NCBI GenBank assembly: GCA_963798805.1 | Contig: CAWCVC010000008.1 | Location: forward strand, 186,001-250,000 | DNA length: 64,000 nt | Direction: 5' to 3' | Source of the DNA: CAVZCK01 sp963798805 | GTDB taxonomy: Bacteria > Pseudomonadota > Alphaproteobacteria > Rhizobiales > Rhodomicrobiaceae | Shown here: positions 27,075-35,277 of the stretch, piece after piece | How positions within the stretch are numbered: position 1 is the stretch's first letter | How the letters are laid out: the number at the start of each line of letters is the position of its first letter | The notes under the pieces: model-generated | The model's database searches: none | What the model was told of the DNA's origin: nothing | What the model saw: only the letters and a program-made list of their open reading frames with translations | Translations under genes and position numbers: made by a program

Positions 27075-27688
27075 TCAGGCGGCCTGGTGAATTGCTTCGA
27101 TAATTTCGGAGGTTCGGCGGATGCGCGAAACGCGTGGCAGCGTCCTCTCGATCGCGAATTGATGCATGTCGGGATCGATCGGGCTGCAGGCATCCTCGGC
27201 GATCACCACCTCATAGCCGAGCTGCCAGCCATCTCTCGCGGTCGAACTCGACGCCGAAATTCGTGGCGATGCCGCAGATCACGACGGTCTTGATACCGCG
27301 CCGCCGGAATTGCAGGTCGAGCTCGGTCCCGAAAAAGGCGCTCCATTGCCGCTTGGTGATGGTCACCCCGGCGGGCAGCTGCGCGATCTCGGGAGCAAGC
27401 TCGGACCATCCTTTGGGCAGCCCGCCGTCGGGCAGCTTCATCGGGCTGTCGACGGCTTGTGAAAGCCGGTCGCGTCCGTCGCGCGAGAAAGCTACCCTTG
27501 CGGGGACGATTAGCATGCCGGCTTCCGCAAAGGCCCTGCCCAGCTCGGCTGCCCTGGCGACCAGGCTTTCGCGGTCATAGGGTGACAGAGGCATGGATAG
27601 CGTGCCGCTCTGAATGTCGAGCCGCCATGCTCAAGGCTGACGACGACAGATCGATCCGTTCGAGCGCAGTTGCCGAGCTCAGGGCCAT
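27075..27688 (-). pseudogene. Isochorismatase-like hydrolase, two single-base frameshifts
   Basis: Three frame pieces join into one cysteine-hydrolase of about 203 residues. The first starts at ATG 27688 (MALSSATALERIDL). The frame shifts near 27620-27624, after which DIQSGTLSMPLSPYDRES leads into the main piece. That piece holds WSELAPEI, ITKRQWSAFFGTELD with the basic/aspartate residues of the site, and VVICGIATNFGVEF with the catalytic Cys. It stops early at 27211. A second shift near 27231-27236 restores the expected end, GWQLGYEVVIAEDACSP to SEIIEAIHQAA. Both events are single extra bases. Either the gene is freshly inactivated or the sequence is wrong here. Confidence 0.8.
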
Positions 27689-27741
27689 GCTCGCAGCGCA
27701 TTTAAGGGCTGCGGGGCGATAGGCTGGCTTCGATGCCAGCC

Positions 27742-29229
27742 TCACCTTACTCGCTGCGCCGGCACATGAACCGGCTGCGCCTTCGGCAGTATGAACAGCA
27801 GAGCGCAAGTGATCGCCGCGGCCACGGCGCCGTAGAGCGAAGCGGCAATGAAGGCGTCGGCATAGGCAGCGGCGCCGCTCAGGCCGAGCAAGCGGGCATG
27901 ATCGAGGGCGGCGAAGAAGAGAATGCCGACCGCCGCCACGCCGAATGCGCCGCCGACCTGCTGCATCGTGCTCAGCATGCCCGATGCGGAGCCCACATGG
28001 CGCTCATCGACGCCGGTGAGAATAGCATTGAAGAGCGGCGTCATCACAAGGCCCTCGCCGATGCCCCAAATGATGAGCGCAGGCACGAACGCCTCGGCAT
28101 CGAGCGGCATCCGCCACGTGGCGGTCGCCACCATGGAAAGATTTGCCAGCACGCAAATGGCTCCGCCTCCCGCCAGTGCAATCCGCCGCCTCTCTGGCCG
28201 CAGCCACCCCGCGGCAATGGACGACAGCATGAAGGTCAACGCATTGGCGGCGAGGATCAGTCCGGCATCGAGCGAGTTGCGTCCGAGCCCGATCTGTACA
28301 AGCAGCGCGAAGGAGAGATAGGTGGAATTGAGCGTCGAATAGAAAATCAGCACGATCAACACACCGAACGCAAACGCGCGATCACGAAACAGGCTGGTCT
28401 CCAGAAGCGGCGACGCTTTGCGCCGCGATTTCGCGTGCTGATGAAAGCCGAAGATGGCAAGCACCGGGAGCGACGCCCCAAGCATGAGCAGCGACCAGAG
28501 CGGCCATCCCTGTTCGCGTCCCTCAATGAGCGGATAAAGTAGCAGGCCGAGCCCGAGGGCGCTCAGGAGAATGCCGGCGGCGTCGATGCGCCGGCCTTCC
28601 GGCGAGCGGGATTCCTCGATTACGAGCGGCGCGGCGGCGAATGCGGCAAGGCCGATTGGAACGTTGATCAGGAACACCGGCCGCCAGGCAAGTCCCCAGA
28701 AATCGGCTTCGACGATCAGGCCGCCGAGGAGCTGCCCGGCGATGCAGGCAATTCCGATCGCCACGCCCATGAGCGAAAATGCGGCGGCGCGCTCCTGGGC
28801 GTCGCTGAATGTCACCCGGATGAGAGAAAAGACCTGCGGGAACAGGATCGCGGCGGCGAGCCCCTGCAGAAGCCGCGCCGCGACCAGCAGCCCTGAAGTA
28901 GGCGCCAGACCGCAAAGCGCCGATGCAGCGGTAAAGCTGGCGAGCCCGATCATGAACATTCGCCGCCGCCCGAAGATGTCGCCGAGACGCCCGGCGGTAA
29001 TCAGCATGACCGCATAGGTCAGCCCATAACCCGCGACGATGAGTTCCACCTGCGCAAAGCTGGCGGTGAGATCCCGACGGATGCTCGGGATGGCGACATT
29101 GACGATGAAAACGTCCATGATCGTCATGAAGGTGCCGCTGAGCATGACGGCGAGGCTGAGCCGGCGCCGCCAGTATGCGGATCGCGATTTCTCTGGGCAC
29201 GCGAGGGATGGTGTAATTGCTTCGGCCAT
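27742..29229 (-). CDS. MFS drug exporter, DHA2 (EmrB/QacA) family
   Basis: A 495-residue proton-driven exporter with about 14 hydrophobic segments. Motif A is present as GRLGDIFGRRRMF, and TM5 has the drug-export type pattern RPVFLINVPIGLAAF. The ATG has GGAGG at ideal spacing. It is divergently transcribed from an XRE-type regulator 120 bases away, which is the usual layout for a self-contained efflux module. Substrates are likely hydrophobic compounds but cannot be read from the sequence. Confidence 0.9.
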   Translation of the reverse strand: MAEAITPSLACPEKSRSAYWRRRLSLAVMLSGTFMTIMDVFIVNVAIPSIRRDLTASFAQVELIVAGYGLTYAVMLITAGRLGDIFGRRRMFMIGLASFTAASALCGLAPTSGLLVAARLLQGLAAAILFPQVFSLIRVTFSDAQERAAAFSLMGVAIGIACIAGQLLGGLIVEADFWGLAWRPVFLINVPIGLAAFAAAPLVIEESRSPEGRRIDAAGILLSALGLGLLLYPLIEGREQGWPLWSLLMLGASLPVLAIFGFHQHAKSRRKASPLLETSLFRDRAFAFGVLIVLIFYSTLNSTYLSFALLVQIGLGRNSLDAGLILAANALTFMLSSIAAGWLRPERRRIALAGGGAICVLANLSMVATATWRMPLDAEAFVPALIIWGIGEGLVMTPLFNAILTGVDERHVGSASGMLSTMQQVGGAFGVAAVGILFFAALDHARLLGLSGAAAYADAFIAASLYGAVAAAITCALLFILPKAQPVHVPAQRVR

Positions 29230-29300
29230 TCTGCCTCCATTTGCGGAAATTGCTGTCCGCGGATTTTGGTCAGATGCAGAATGGTGATGATCCTGTTATA

Positions 29301-29327
29301 GTAGTAGATAAGAGTTTATCCTATTAC
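29301..29327. promoter_or_regulatory. Candidate operator between MFS and XRE genes
   Basis: An imperfect inverted repeat, GTAGTAGATAA ... TTATCCTATTAC, sits in an AT-rich patch just before the regulator gene, about 70 bases from the MFS start. It is a likely binding site for the adjacent regulator and probably overlaps its promoter. Confidence 0.45.
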
Positions 29328-29348
29328 TCAGTCCAATATGCTGTCGCC

Positions 29349-30179
29349 ATGGTGAACCTCGCCCGCACCGATAACCGCCGCGCCCTCGCCGAATTCGTTC
29401 GCAACCGCCGCGAAAGAACCGAACCGGAGACGGTCGGCCTACCTCGCGGTGCAAGGCGGCGAACACCGGGTCTCCGGCGTGAGGAGGTGGCGCAGATCGC
29501 CGGTGTCGGCGTCACCTGGTACACCTGGTTCGAGCAGGGGCGCGATATTCAGGTCTCCGCTGATTTTCTCGAGCGCATCTGCCGCGCCTTCCGCCTCGAC
29601 GGCGCCGAGCGCAGCCATCTGTTCGCCCTGGCGCAGCACCGCCCGCCGCCGCTTGCTCCCCAGGCGATCGCGCAGCTTTCACCCGAGATGGCGGCGACGC
29701 TGGAGAGCCTGCCCAACCCCGCCTATGTCAAGACCGCGCTTTGGGATGTGATCGCCTGGAACAAGGCGGCGGCTGCGATGTTCGGCGATTTCGGCCTGCT
29801 GCTGCCAGAGCGGCGGAACATGCTGCGGCTGCTGTTTACCGAGCCGTCCTATCGGCAGATGATTGTCGACTGGGAGCGCGATGCGCGGCGCGCTCTGGCG
29901 AAATTCCGGCTGGATTACGGCCGCGCCGGCAACGATCCGGCTTTCGAGGCGCTGATCGCCGAACTTTGCGGAACCAGCCCCGAATTCAATCAATGGTGGC
30001 CGCGCCAGGATGTCTATGGGCGCGGGGAAGGCGTGAAGCGCTTTAGGCACGCGCAAATCGGCCAAGTGGAATTCGTGCACGCCGCCTTCGTTCTCGAGGG
30101 TGCACCTGATCTGCGTCTCGTCATCTATACGCCGACATCGCCGGTTCGCCTCATCCCGGAGGCGCAATCAGCCATATAG
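29349..30179 (+). CDS. XRE-family regulator with MmyB-like ligand-binding domain
   Basis: A 276-residue regulator. The N terminus is a helix-turn-helix domain (ALAEFVRNRRERT, RRTPGLRREEVAQIAGVGVTWYTWFEQGRDIQVS, ERICRAFRLDGAERSHLF), exactly the pattern of MmyB/Streptomyces-type regulators. The C-terminal part (from NPAYVKTALWDVIAWNKAA to RLVIYTPTSP) is the MmyB-like PAS-type pocket known to bind small fatty-acid-like ligands. The ATG at 29349 gives the canonical N terminus. Control of the divergent MFS exporter is inferred from position. Confidence 0.88.
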   Translation: MVNLARTDNRRALAEFVRNRRERTEPETVGLPRGARRRTPGLRREEVAQIAGVGVTWYTWFEQGRDIQVSADFLERICRAFRLDGAERSHLFALAQHRPPPLAPQAIAQLSPEMAATLESLPNPAYVKTALWDVIAWNKAAAAMFGDFGLLLPERRNMLRLLFTEPSYRQMIVDWERDARRALAKFRLDYGRAGNDPAFEALIAELCGTSPEFNQWWPRQDVYGRGEGVKRFRHAQIGQVEFVHAAFVLEGAPDLRLVIYTPTSPVRLIPEAQSAI

Positions 30180-30317
30180 AGCGCCTGCTGTCGGGAGGCG
30201 GATTCCTACTCCCCGGATGGTCAAGGTCGCGTGATTTTTGAGGCGCGCCGCGCCGCCATAACAGCGGATCGATCGAGAACTCGAGGATGAATATGCAGTG
30301 GCGCAGCAGCCGAACCA

Positions 30318-31796
30318 TTACCGCTTTGCGGATTTGGCGCGTCCGCCCGCCGAGCCGAGGAGAAAGCGGATCAGCCGGTCCGACCAGCGGCTGTAAGGCG
30401 GCCGGAGCAGGCGGTCGAGCGTGCGGCCGGTGAGGCCGTTCTCGATGAAAACGCCTTTCTTGCGCGAGAAGGTCTCGAAGCCGGCAAAGCCGTGATAGGC
30501 GCCCATGCCGCTTTGGCCGACGCCGCCGAACGGCAAATGGCTTTGCGCCACATGCAGCATGCAGTCGTTGATGGTCACGCCGCCGGAAATGGTGCGCTCC
30601 AGGACGGTATCGATCCGCGCGCGGTCATTGTCGAAATAATAGAGCGCGAGAGGACGCGGGCCGGCATTGATGCCGGCGATGGCCTCATCCAGCGAACGAT
30701 AGGGCAGGATCGGCAGCACCGGCCCGAAGATCTCCTCCTGCATGACGCGCATCCGATCGCTCACGTCGAGGATGAGAGTCGGGGGAAAGACGCGGTTCTC
30801 GGCCGTAAAACTCTCCGCGGCCGGATTGACCTCGATAATGCGCGCCCCCTTGGACCGCGCGTCATCGACCAGCTCAGCCATGCGGCGCCAGCCGGCGGCA
30901 TGGATCATATGGGTGTAGTCGGGATTGCCGGCGAGGCGCGGATAGCGCTTCGCAACTGCGCTTTGCGACGCGGCAACGAAAGCCTCCAGCTTCTCCTCAG
31001 GGATCAGCGCGTAATCCGGAGCGACGCAGGTCTGGCCGGCATTGAGCAGCTTGGCCGATGAGATGCGGTCGGCGGCGATGTCCAGCGGGAAATCCGGATG
31101 AACGAGAGCGGGCGACTTGCCGCCGAGTTCCAGCGTCACCGGGGTCAGATTGTTCGCGGCGGCGAGCATCACTTGCCGGCCGATGCGCGTCGAGCCGGTA
31201 AAGAGCAGATGATCAAAAGGCAGCGCCGAAAACGCCGCCGCGATATTTGGCCCTCCCTCGATGACGGCCACCTGCTCCGGAGGGAAGCTCTCGGCCATCA
31301 TCCTGGCCATCAGCGCCGCCGTCGCGGGCGCCAGCTCCGAAGGCTTGAGCATAACGCGGTTGCCGGCGGAAAGCGCATTGGCGAGCGGCAGCAGGGTCAG
31401 ATGCACCGGATAGTTCCAGGGCGCGACAATGCCGATGACGCCGAGAGGCTGGTAAATAATGCGCGTCTGGCTCGGCAGCAGCGGCCAGTTCGAGAAGGCC
31501 GAGCGGGGCCGCATCCAGCCTTTCAGATGCCGCCTGATGTGGCGGATTTCCTCCACGATCGGAAAGATCTCGAGAAGCTGAGTCTCTTGGCGCGCGCGAT
31601 TGCCGAAATCGATATTCACCGCGGCCACGATTTCGTCCTCGCGCCGAAGGATCACCGATTGCAGCGTCTTCAGTGCCTCGACGCGTTGGTCGTAGTCTGC
31701 GGGAGCGCTGCGCTGGAACGCCTCCCTTTGCGCCTCGAATGCGCTGGCAAGCATGTCGGCGGGTGTCGTCTCAGCGCCCATCAGCAATTCGGTCAT
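30318..31796 (-). CDS. Coniferyl-aldehyde-type aldehyde dehydrogenase
   Basis: A 492-residue NAD(P)+-dependent aldehyde dehydrogenase. The catalytic Cys257 is in NAGQTCVAPDY and the general base Glu223 in TLELGGKSP; the NAD loop is FTGSTRIGRQV. The group (coniferyl aldehyde dehydrogenase-like) oxidises hydrophobic aldehydes, and it lacks the longer C-terminal oligomerisation form of class 1 enzymes. It overlaps the upstream GMC oxidoreductase by four bases (ATGA), so the pair is co-translated: an alcohol oxidase-type enzyme followed by an aldehyde dehydrogenase. In this neighbourhood oxidation of long-chain alcohols and aldehydes is a good guess. Confidence 0.9.
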   Translation of the reverse strand: MTELLMGAETTPADMLASAFEAQREAFQRSAPADYDQRVEALKTLQSVILRREDEIVAAVNIDFGNRARQETQLLEIFPIVEEIRHIRRHLKGWMRPRSAFSNWPLLPSQTRIIYQPLGVIGIVAPWNYPVHLTLLPLANALSAGNRVMLKPSELAPATAALMARMMAESFPPEQVAVIEGGPNIAAAFSALPFDHLLFTGSTRIGRQVMLAAANNLTPVTLELGGKSPALVHPDFPLDIAADRISSAKLLNAGQTCVAPDYALIPEEKLEAFVAASQSAVAKRYPRLAGNPDYTHMIHAAGWRRMAELVDDARSKGARIIEVNPAAESFTAENRVFPPTLILDVSDRMRVMQEEIFGPVLPILPYRSLDEAIAGINAGPRPLALYYFDNDRARIDTVLERTISGGVTINDCMLHVAQSHLPFGGVGQSGMGAYHGFAGFETFSRKKGVFIENGLTGRTLDRLLRPPYSRWSDRLIRFLLGSAGGRAKSAKR

Positions 31797-33430
31797 GGCT
31801 TTCCCGCTCCCATTCCCCAGTCCTGATCCTTGGCCGCCGGAATATGGCTCATCGCGTGCTCGGCGAGCGCCGTGATCGTCAGGCTCGGATTGACGCCGAG
31901 ATTGGCCGATAGCACCGAGCCGTCGCAGACGAGCATATTGCGATAGCCGAAAACCCGGTTGCGGCCGTCGCAGACGCCTTCGGCCGGCGAGGCACCCATG
32001 ACGGCGCCGCCCATACAGTGGGCCGTCGATGGAATATTGAAGAGGATCTCGGTAATGGCCGTCGCCGCGACGCCGCCCGTCGCTCTCGCCGCCTTCACCG
32101 CGAATGCGTTCGCGGCCGGAATGCTCGCCGGGATGGGCGCGCCTTCGGTCGCGAGCGACTTGCGGAGCGGCCAGTACCAGGTGCGCTTCAGGCGCATGCG
32201 CAACTCGCCCTCAAGGTTCTGCATGCACAGGAGGACAACAGTCTCGCGCGCGAAGCCGAAGGGAAGCAGCGTGCGCAGCGTGGTGATCGGCCGCGTCAGG
32301 AGCAGGCGCACCAAAGTCGTCAGCCAGACGAGAATCCGCGCCGGGCCGGGGACATAGTGCGTCAGCACGGTGCCGAGCAGCCCGATGGCGTCTGAGCCGC
32401 GCGGATAGCGCGTCGCCTGGATGTTCAGATTTTCGCTGAGCCGAATGCCGGAGCCGATGGCGATACCGCTCGAGAGATCCTCATCCGTGCCGGGATAGCG
32501 CACCCCGATGAGCAACTCCGCATTGGTGCGTACATGCCTGCCGATGACATCGGAAATCCGGGGCAGAGAGCCTTTCTCCTTGAGCCGCATCAGCAGATCC
32601 TGCGTGCCGAGCGAAGAGGCAGCGAAGACGATGCCGCGGCAGGTCAGCGTCTTGCGGCGGCCGAAGAGCCTGCCCATCGGGACGGTCTGGACCTCGTAGC
32701 CATCCGCCCCATCCGCAGAATTGCCGATCGGCCGCACATCGACGACCTTGGTTTCGGCAAGCACCCGTGCCCCGTGCTTTTCCGCCAGATAGAGATAGTT
32801 CTGGTCGAGCGTATTCTTCGCGCCATACCGGCAGCCTACCATGCAGCCGCCACAGCCGATGCAGGACCGCCGGGGCGGGCCTTCGCCGCCGAAGAAGGGG
32901 TCGGGATGCTCCGTTCCTGGCTTATCGTCATCCTTGCTGAAATAGACTGCGACCTCGGTCGGGTAGAAGCTTTCGCTGGCTCCAACCCGCTCCGCCATCA
33001 CGCGCAGCTTCTCATCGGCTGGGCCAAGGATGCGGTTGGTCGTCACGCCGAGCACCCGCTTGGCGGTCTCGTAATGGCGCGGCAGAACCTCGGTCCAGGG
33101 CTCCAACCCCGCCCAACTCCCTTCGCTCCAAACGCTCGGCGGCGGCTCCAGCAGCGTGTTGGCATAGGTGATCGAGCCACCGCCGACGGCATTGCCGTGC
33201 AGCACCATCACATGCCGGAAAAAGCGGATACTGAAAAAGCCGCGCAACCCTAGCGCCGGCCGCCAGAGCCAGCGCCGCAGGTTCCACGTCGTCTTCGGCA
33301 GCGTCTCGGGCGACCAGCGCCGCCCCATCTCGATGACGCCGATGCGGTAGCCCTTTTCGCTCAGCCGCAGGGCCGAAACGCTGCCGCCAAAGCCCGAGCC
33401 GACGATGATGAAGTCGTAATCGCAATTCAC
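31793..33430 (-). CDS. GMC-family oxidoreductase with ferredoxin-like cysteine cluster
   Basis: A 545-residue FAD flavoprotein related to cholesterol oxidase/ChoD. FAD binds at GSGFGG (residues 11-16), and HGNAVGGGSITYANTL is the second GMC signature. Four cysteines at 190, 193, 196 and 200 have the CX2CX2CX3C spacing of a [4Fe-4S] site, followed by GAKNTLDQNYL. The C terminus has HCMGGAVMG and SLTITALAEHAM. The start codon is GTG at 33430 with a weak ribosome site. It likely oxidises a hydrophobic alcohol, handing the aldehyde to the co-translated dehydrogenase. The electron acceptor is unknown. Confidence 0.87.
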   Translation of the reverse strand: MNCDYDFIIVGSGFGGSVSALRLSEKGYRIGVIEMGRRWSPETLPKTTWNLRRWLWRPALGLRGFFSIRFFRHVMVLHGNAVGGGSITYANTLLEPPPSVWSEGSWAGLEPWTEVLPRHYETAKRVLGVTTNRILGPADEKLRVMAERVGASESFYPTEVAVYFSKDDDKPGTEHPDPFFGGEGPPRRSCIGCGGCMVGCRYGAKNTLDQNYLYLAEKHGARVLAETKVVDVRPIGNSADGADGYEVQTVPMGRLFGRRKTLTCRGIVFAASSLGTQDLLMRLKEKGSLPRISDVIGRHVRTNAELLIGVRYPGTDEDLSSGIAIGSGIRLSENLNIQATRYPRGSDAIGLLGTVLTHYVPGPARILVWLTTLVRLLLTRPITTLRTLLPFGFARETVVLLCMQNLEGELRMRLKRTWYWPLRKSLATEGAPIPASIPAANAFAVKAARATGGVAATAITEILFNIPSTAHCMGGAVMGASPAEGVCDGRNRVFGYRNMLVCDGSVLSANLGVNPSLTITALAEHAMSHIPAAKDQDWGMGAGKP

Positions 33431-33467
33431 GGGCGCAATCTACACTGACGCTTCCAGCCGGTCCGCC

Positions 33468-35132
33468 TCAAAGGTGCTGCCGCAGCTCGCGCCGCAGGAT
33501 CTTGCCGATATTCGACTTCGGCAGAAAATCGCGGAACTCGACATGGCGCGGCACCTTATAGCCGGTCAGGTTCTGATGGCAGAAGGATAGCAGCACCTCC
33601 GGCGTCAGCATCGGGTCCTTTCGGACCACCACCACCTTGACGGCTTCGCCGGAATAAGGGTCCGGCACGCCGACCGCGCCAACCTCCAAAACGCCAGGAT
33701 GGCTCTGCACCACGTCCTCGATCTCGTTTGGATAGACATTGAAGCCAGAGACCAGGATCATGTCCTTCTTGCGGTCGATGATGCGGATGAAGCCTTGCGG
33801 ATCGACGTTGGCGATATCGCCGGTCCGCAGAAAGCCGTCCGGAAACATCACCTTCTCTGTCTCCTCGGGAAGGTTCCAATAGCCGGCCATGACCTGCGGG
33901 CCGCGGACGCAAAGCTCGCCGGCTTCGCCCAGCGGCAGCTCGTGCCCGGCATCGTCGCGGATGGAGATCTCGGTGGACGGCAGCGGCAGGCCGATCGAGG
34001 CGTTATAGGCTTCGAGCCGCAGCGGATTGACGGTGACAGCCGGCGAAGTCTCTGTCAGCCCATAGGCTTCGACCAGAGTGTGACCTGTCACTTCCTGCCA
34101 GCGCTTCGCCACTGCCTCGTGCACGGCCATGCCGCCGCCGAGCGAAATACGCAGATGCGAGAAGTCGAGCCTGGCGAAGTCCGGATTGTTCAGCAGCGCA
34201 TTGAACAGAGTATTGACGCCGGTGATGGCGGTGAACGGATATTTCCTCAGCTCCTTGACGAAGCCCGGAATATCGCGCGGATTGGCGATCAGCACATTCT
34301 TAGCGCCGATCTTCAAGAACAGGAGGCAATTCGCCATCAGGGCGAAGATGTGATAAAGCGGCAGGGCCGTGATCACGGTCTCCCGGCCTTCCTCCAGAAA
34401 ATCCTTCAGCCAGGCATGAGCCTGCTCGAGATTGGCGAGCATATTGCCGTGGGTGAGCATTGCGCCCTTGGGCACGCCCGTCGTGCCGCCAGTATATTGG
34501 AGGAAGGCGACGTCGCTCGGATGAACGTCGACGGGGTCGAAATGAAGATTTGCGCCTTCCGACAGCGCTGAGTGGAAGGTGAACGCGTCAGGGATATGCC
34601 AATCCGGCACCATCCTCTTGATGTGCTTGACGACGAAATTCACCATCAGGCTTTTCGGAAAGCCGAGCAGGTCGCCGATCCCCGTGGTGATCACATGCGT
34701 AACCGGAGGCTTGTCGCGGATCTGGGCCAGGGTCGCGGCAAAATTCTCGACTACGACGATGACGTCGGCGCCGGAATCCTTGAGCTGGTGCTCAAGCTCG
34801 CGCGGCGTGTAGAGCGGGTTGCAGTTGACGACCGTGTAGCCGCCGCGCAGCGCGCCGAACAGCGCCACCGGATATTGCAGGATGTTCGGCATCATCAGCG
34901 CCACCCGCGCGCCCCTGGGCAGGCGCAGCCCGTTCTGAAGATAGGCCGCGAAGGCCCGCGACAAATTCTCGACCTCACCGTAGCTGAGCGCGTGGTCCAT
35001 GTTGATGTATGCGGGCTTGTCGGTGAATTTGGCGGCGGATTGTTCGAAGAGTTGACCGATCGAGCGGTAGGCGTTCAGGTCGATGGTTGCGGGCACGCCC
35101 GGCGGATAGCTGCGCAGCCAAATCTTTTCCAT
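33468..35132 (-). CDS. fadD: Long-chain fatty acid-CoA ligase
   Basis: A 554-residue acyl-adenylating enzyme. The P-loop-like motif is FLQYTGGTTGVPKGAML; VEAYGLTETSP is the adenylate motif; LRTGDIANVDPQGFIRIIDRKKD holds the hinge, and the C-terminal Lys is in SNIGKILRRELR. The N terminus MEKIWLRSYPPGVP lines up with E. coli FadD, so the ATG at 35132 was chosen over an in-frame GTG at 35180. It activates free fatty acids to acyl-CoA in the cytosol or at the membrane, supplying the adjacent acyl-CoA reductase. The three genes leftward of the reductase all run in one direction. Confidence 0.92.
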   Translation of the reverse strand: MEKIWLRSYPPGVPATIDLNAYRSIGQLFEQSAAKFTDKPAYINMDHALSYGEVENLSRAFAAYLQNGLRLPRGARVALMMPNILQYPVALFGALRGGYTVVNCNPLYTPRELEHQLKDSGADVIVVVENFAATLAQIRDKPPVTHVITTGIGDLLGFPKSLMVNFVVKHIKRMVPDWHIPDAFTFHSALSEGANLHFDPVDVHPSDVAFLQYTGGTTGVPKGAMLTHGNMLANLEQAHAWLKDFLEEGRETVITALPLYHIFALMANCLLFLKIGAKNVLIANPRDIPGFVKELRKYPFTAITGVNTLFNALLNNPDFARLDFSHLRISLGGGMAVHEAVAKRWQEVTGHTLVEAYGLTETSPAVTVNPLRLEAYNASIGLPLPSTEISIRDDAGHELPLGEAGELCVRGPQVMAGYWNLPEETEKVMFPDGFLRTGDIANVDPQGFIRIIDRKKDMILVSGFNVYPNEIEDVVQSHPGVLEVGAVGVPDPYSGEAVKVVVVRKDPMLTPEVLLSFCHQNLTGYKVPRHVEFRDFLPKSNIGKILRRELRQHL

Positions 35133-35277
35133 GTTTCCAACCCCATACGTCTTGCGCTTCTTCTTCGGTCCGCTTCCCACCTGGCCGGACCTAAAAGTCT
35201 AGAGCGCTGCGGAGAACAGAAAAGCTTAAGGCGCGGCAGCCAATGACAGCATTGAGCTAGATCAAAATGAATGCACT

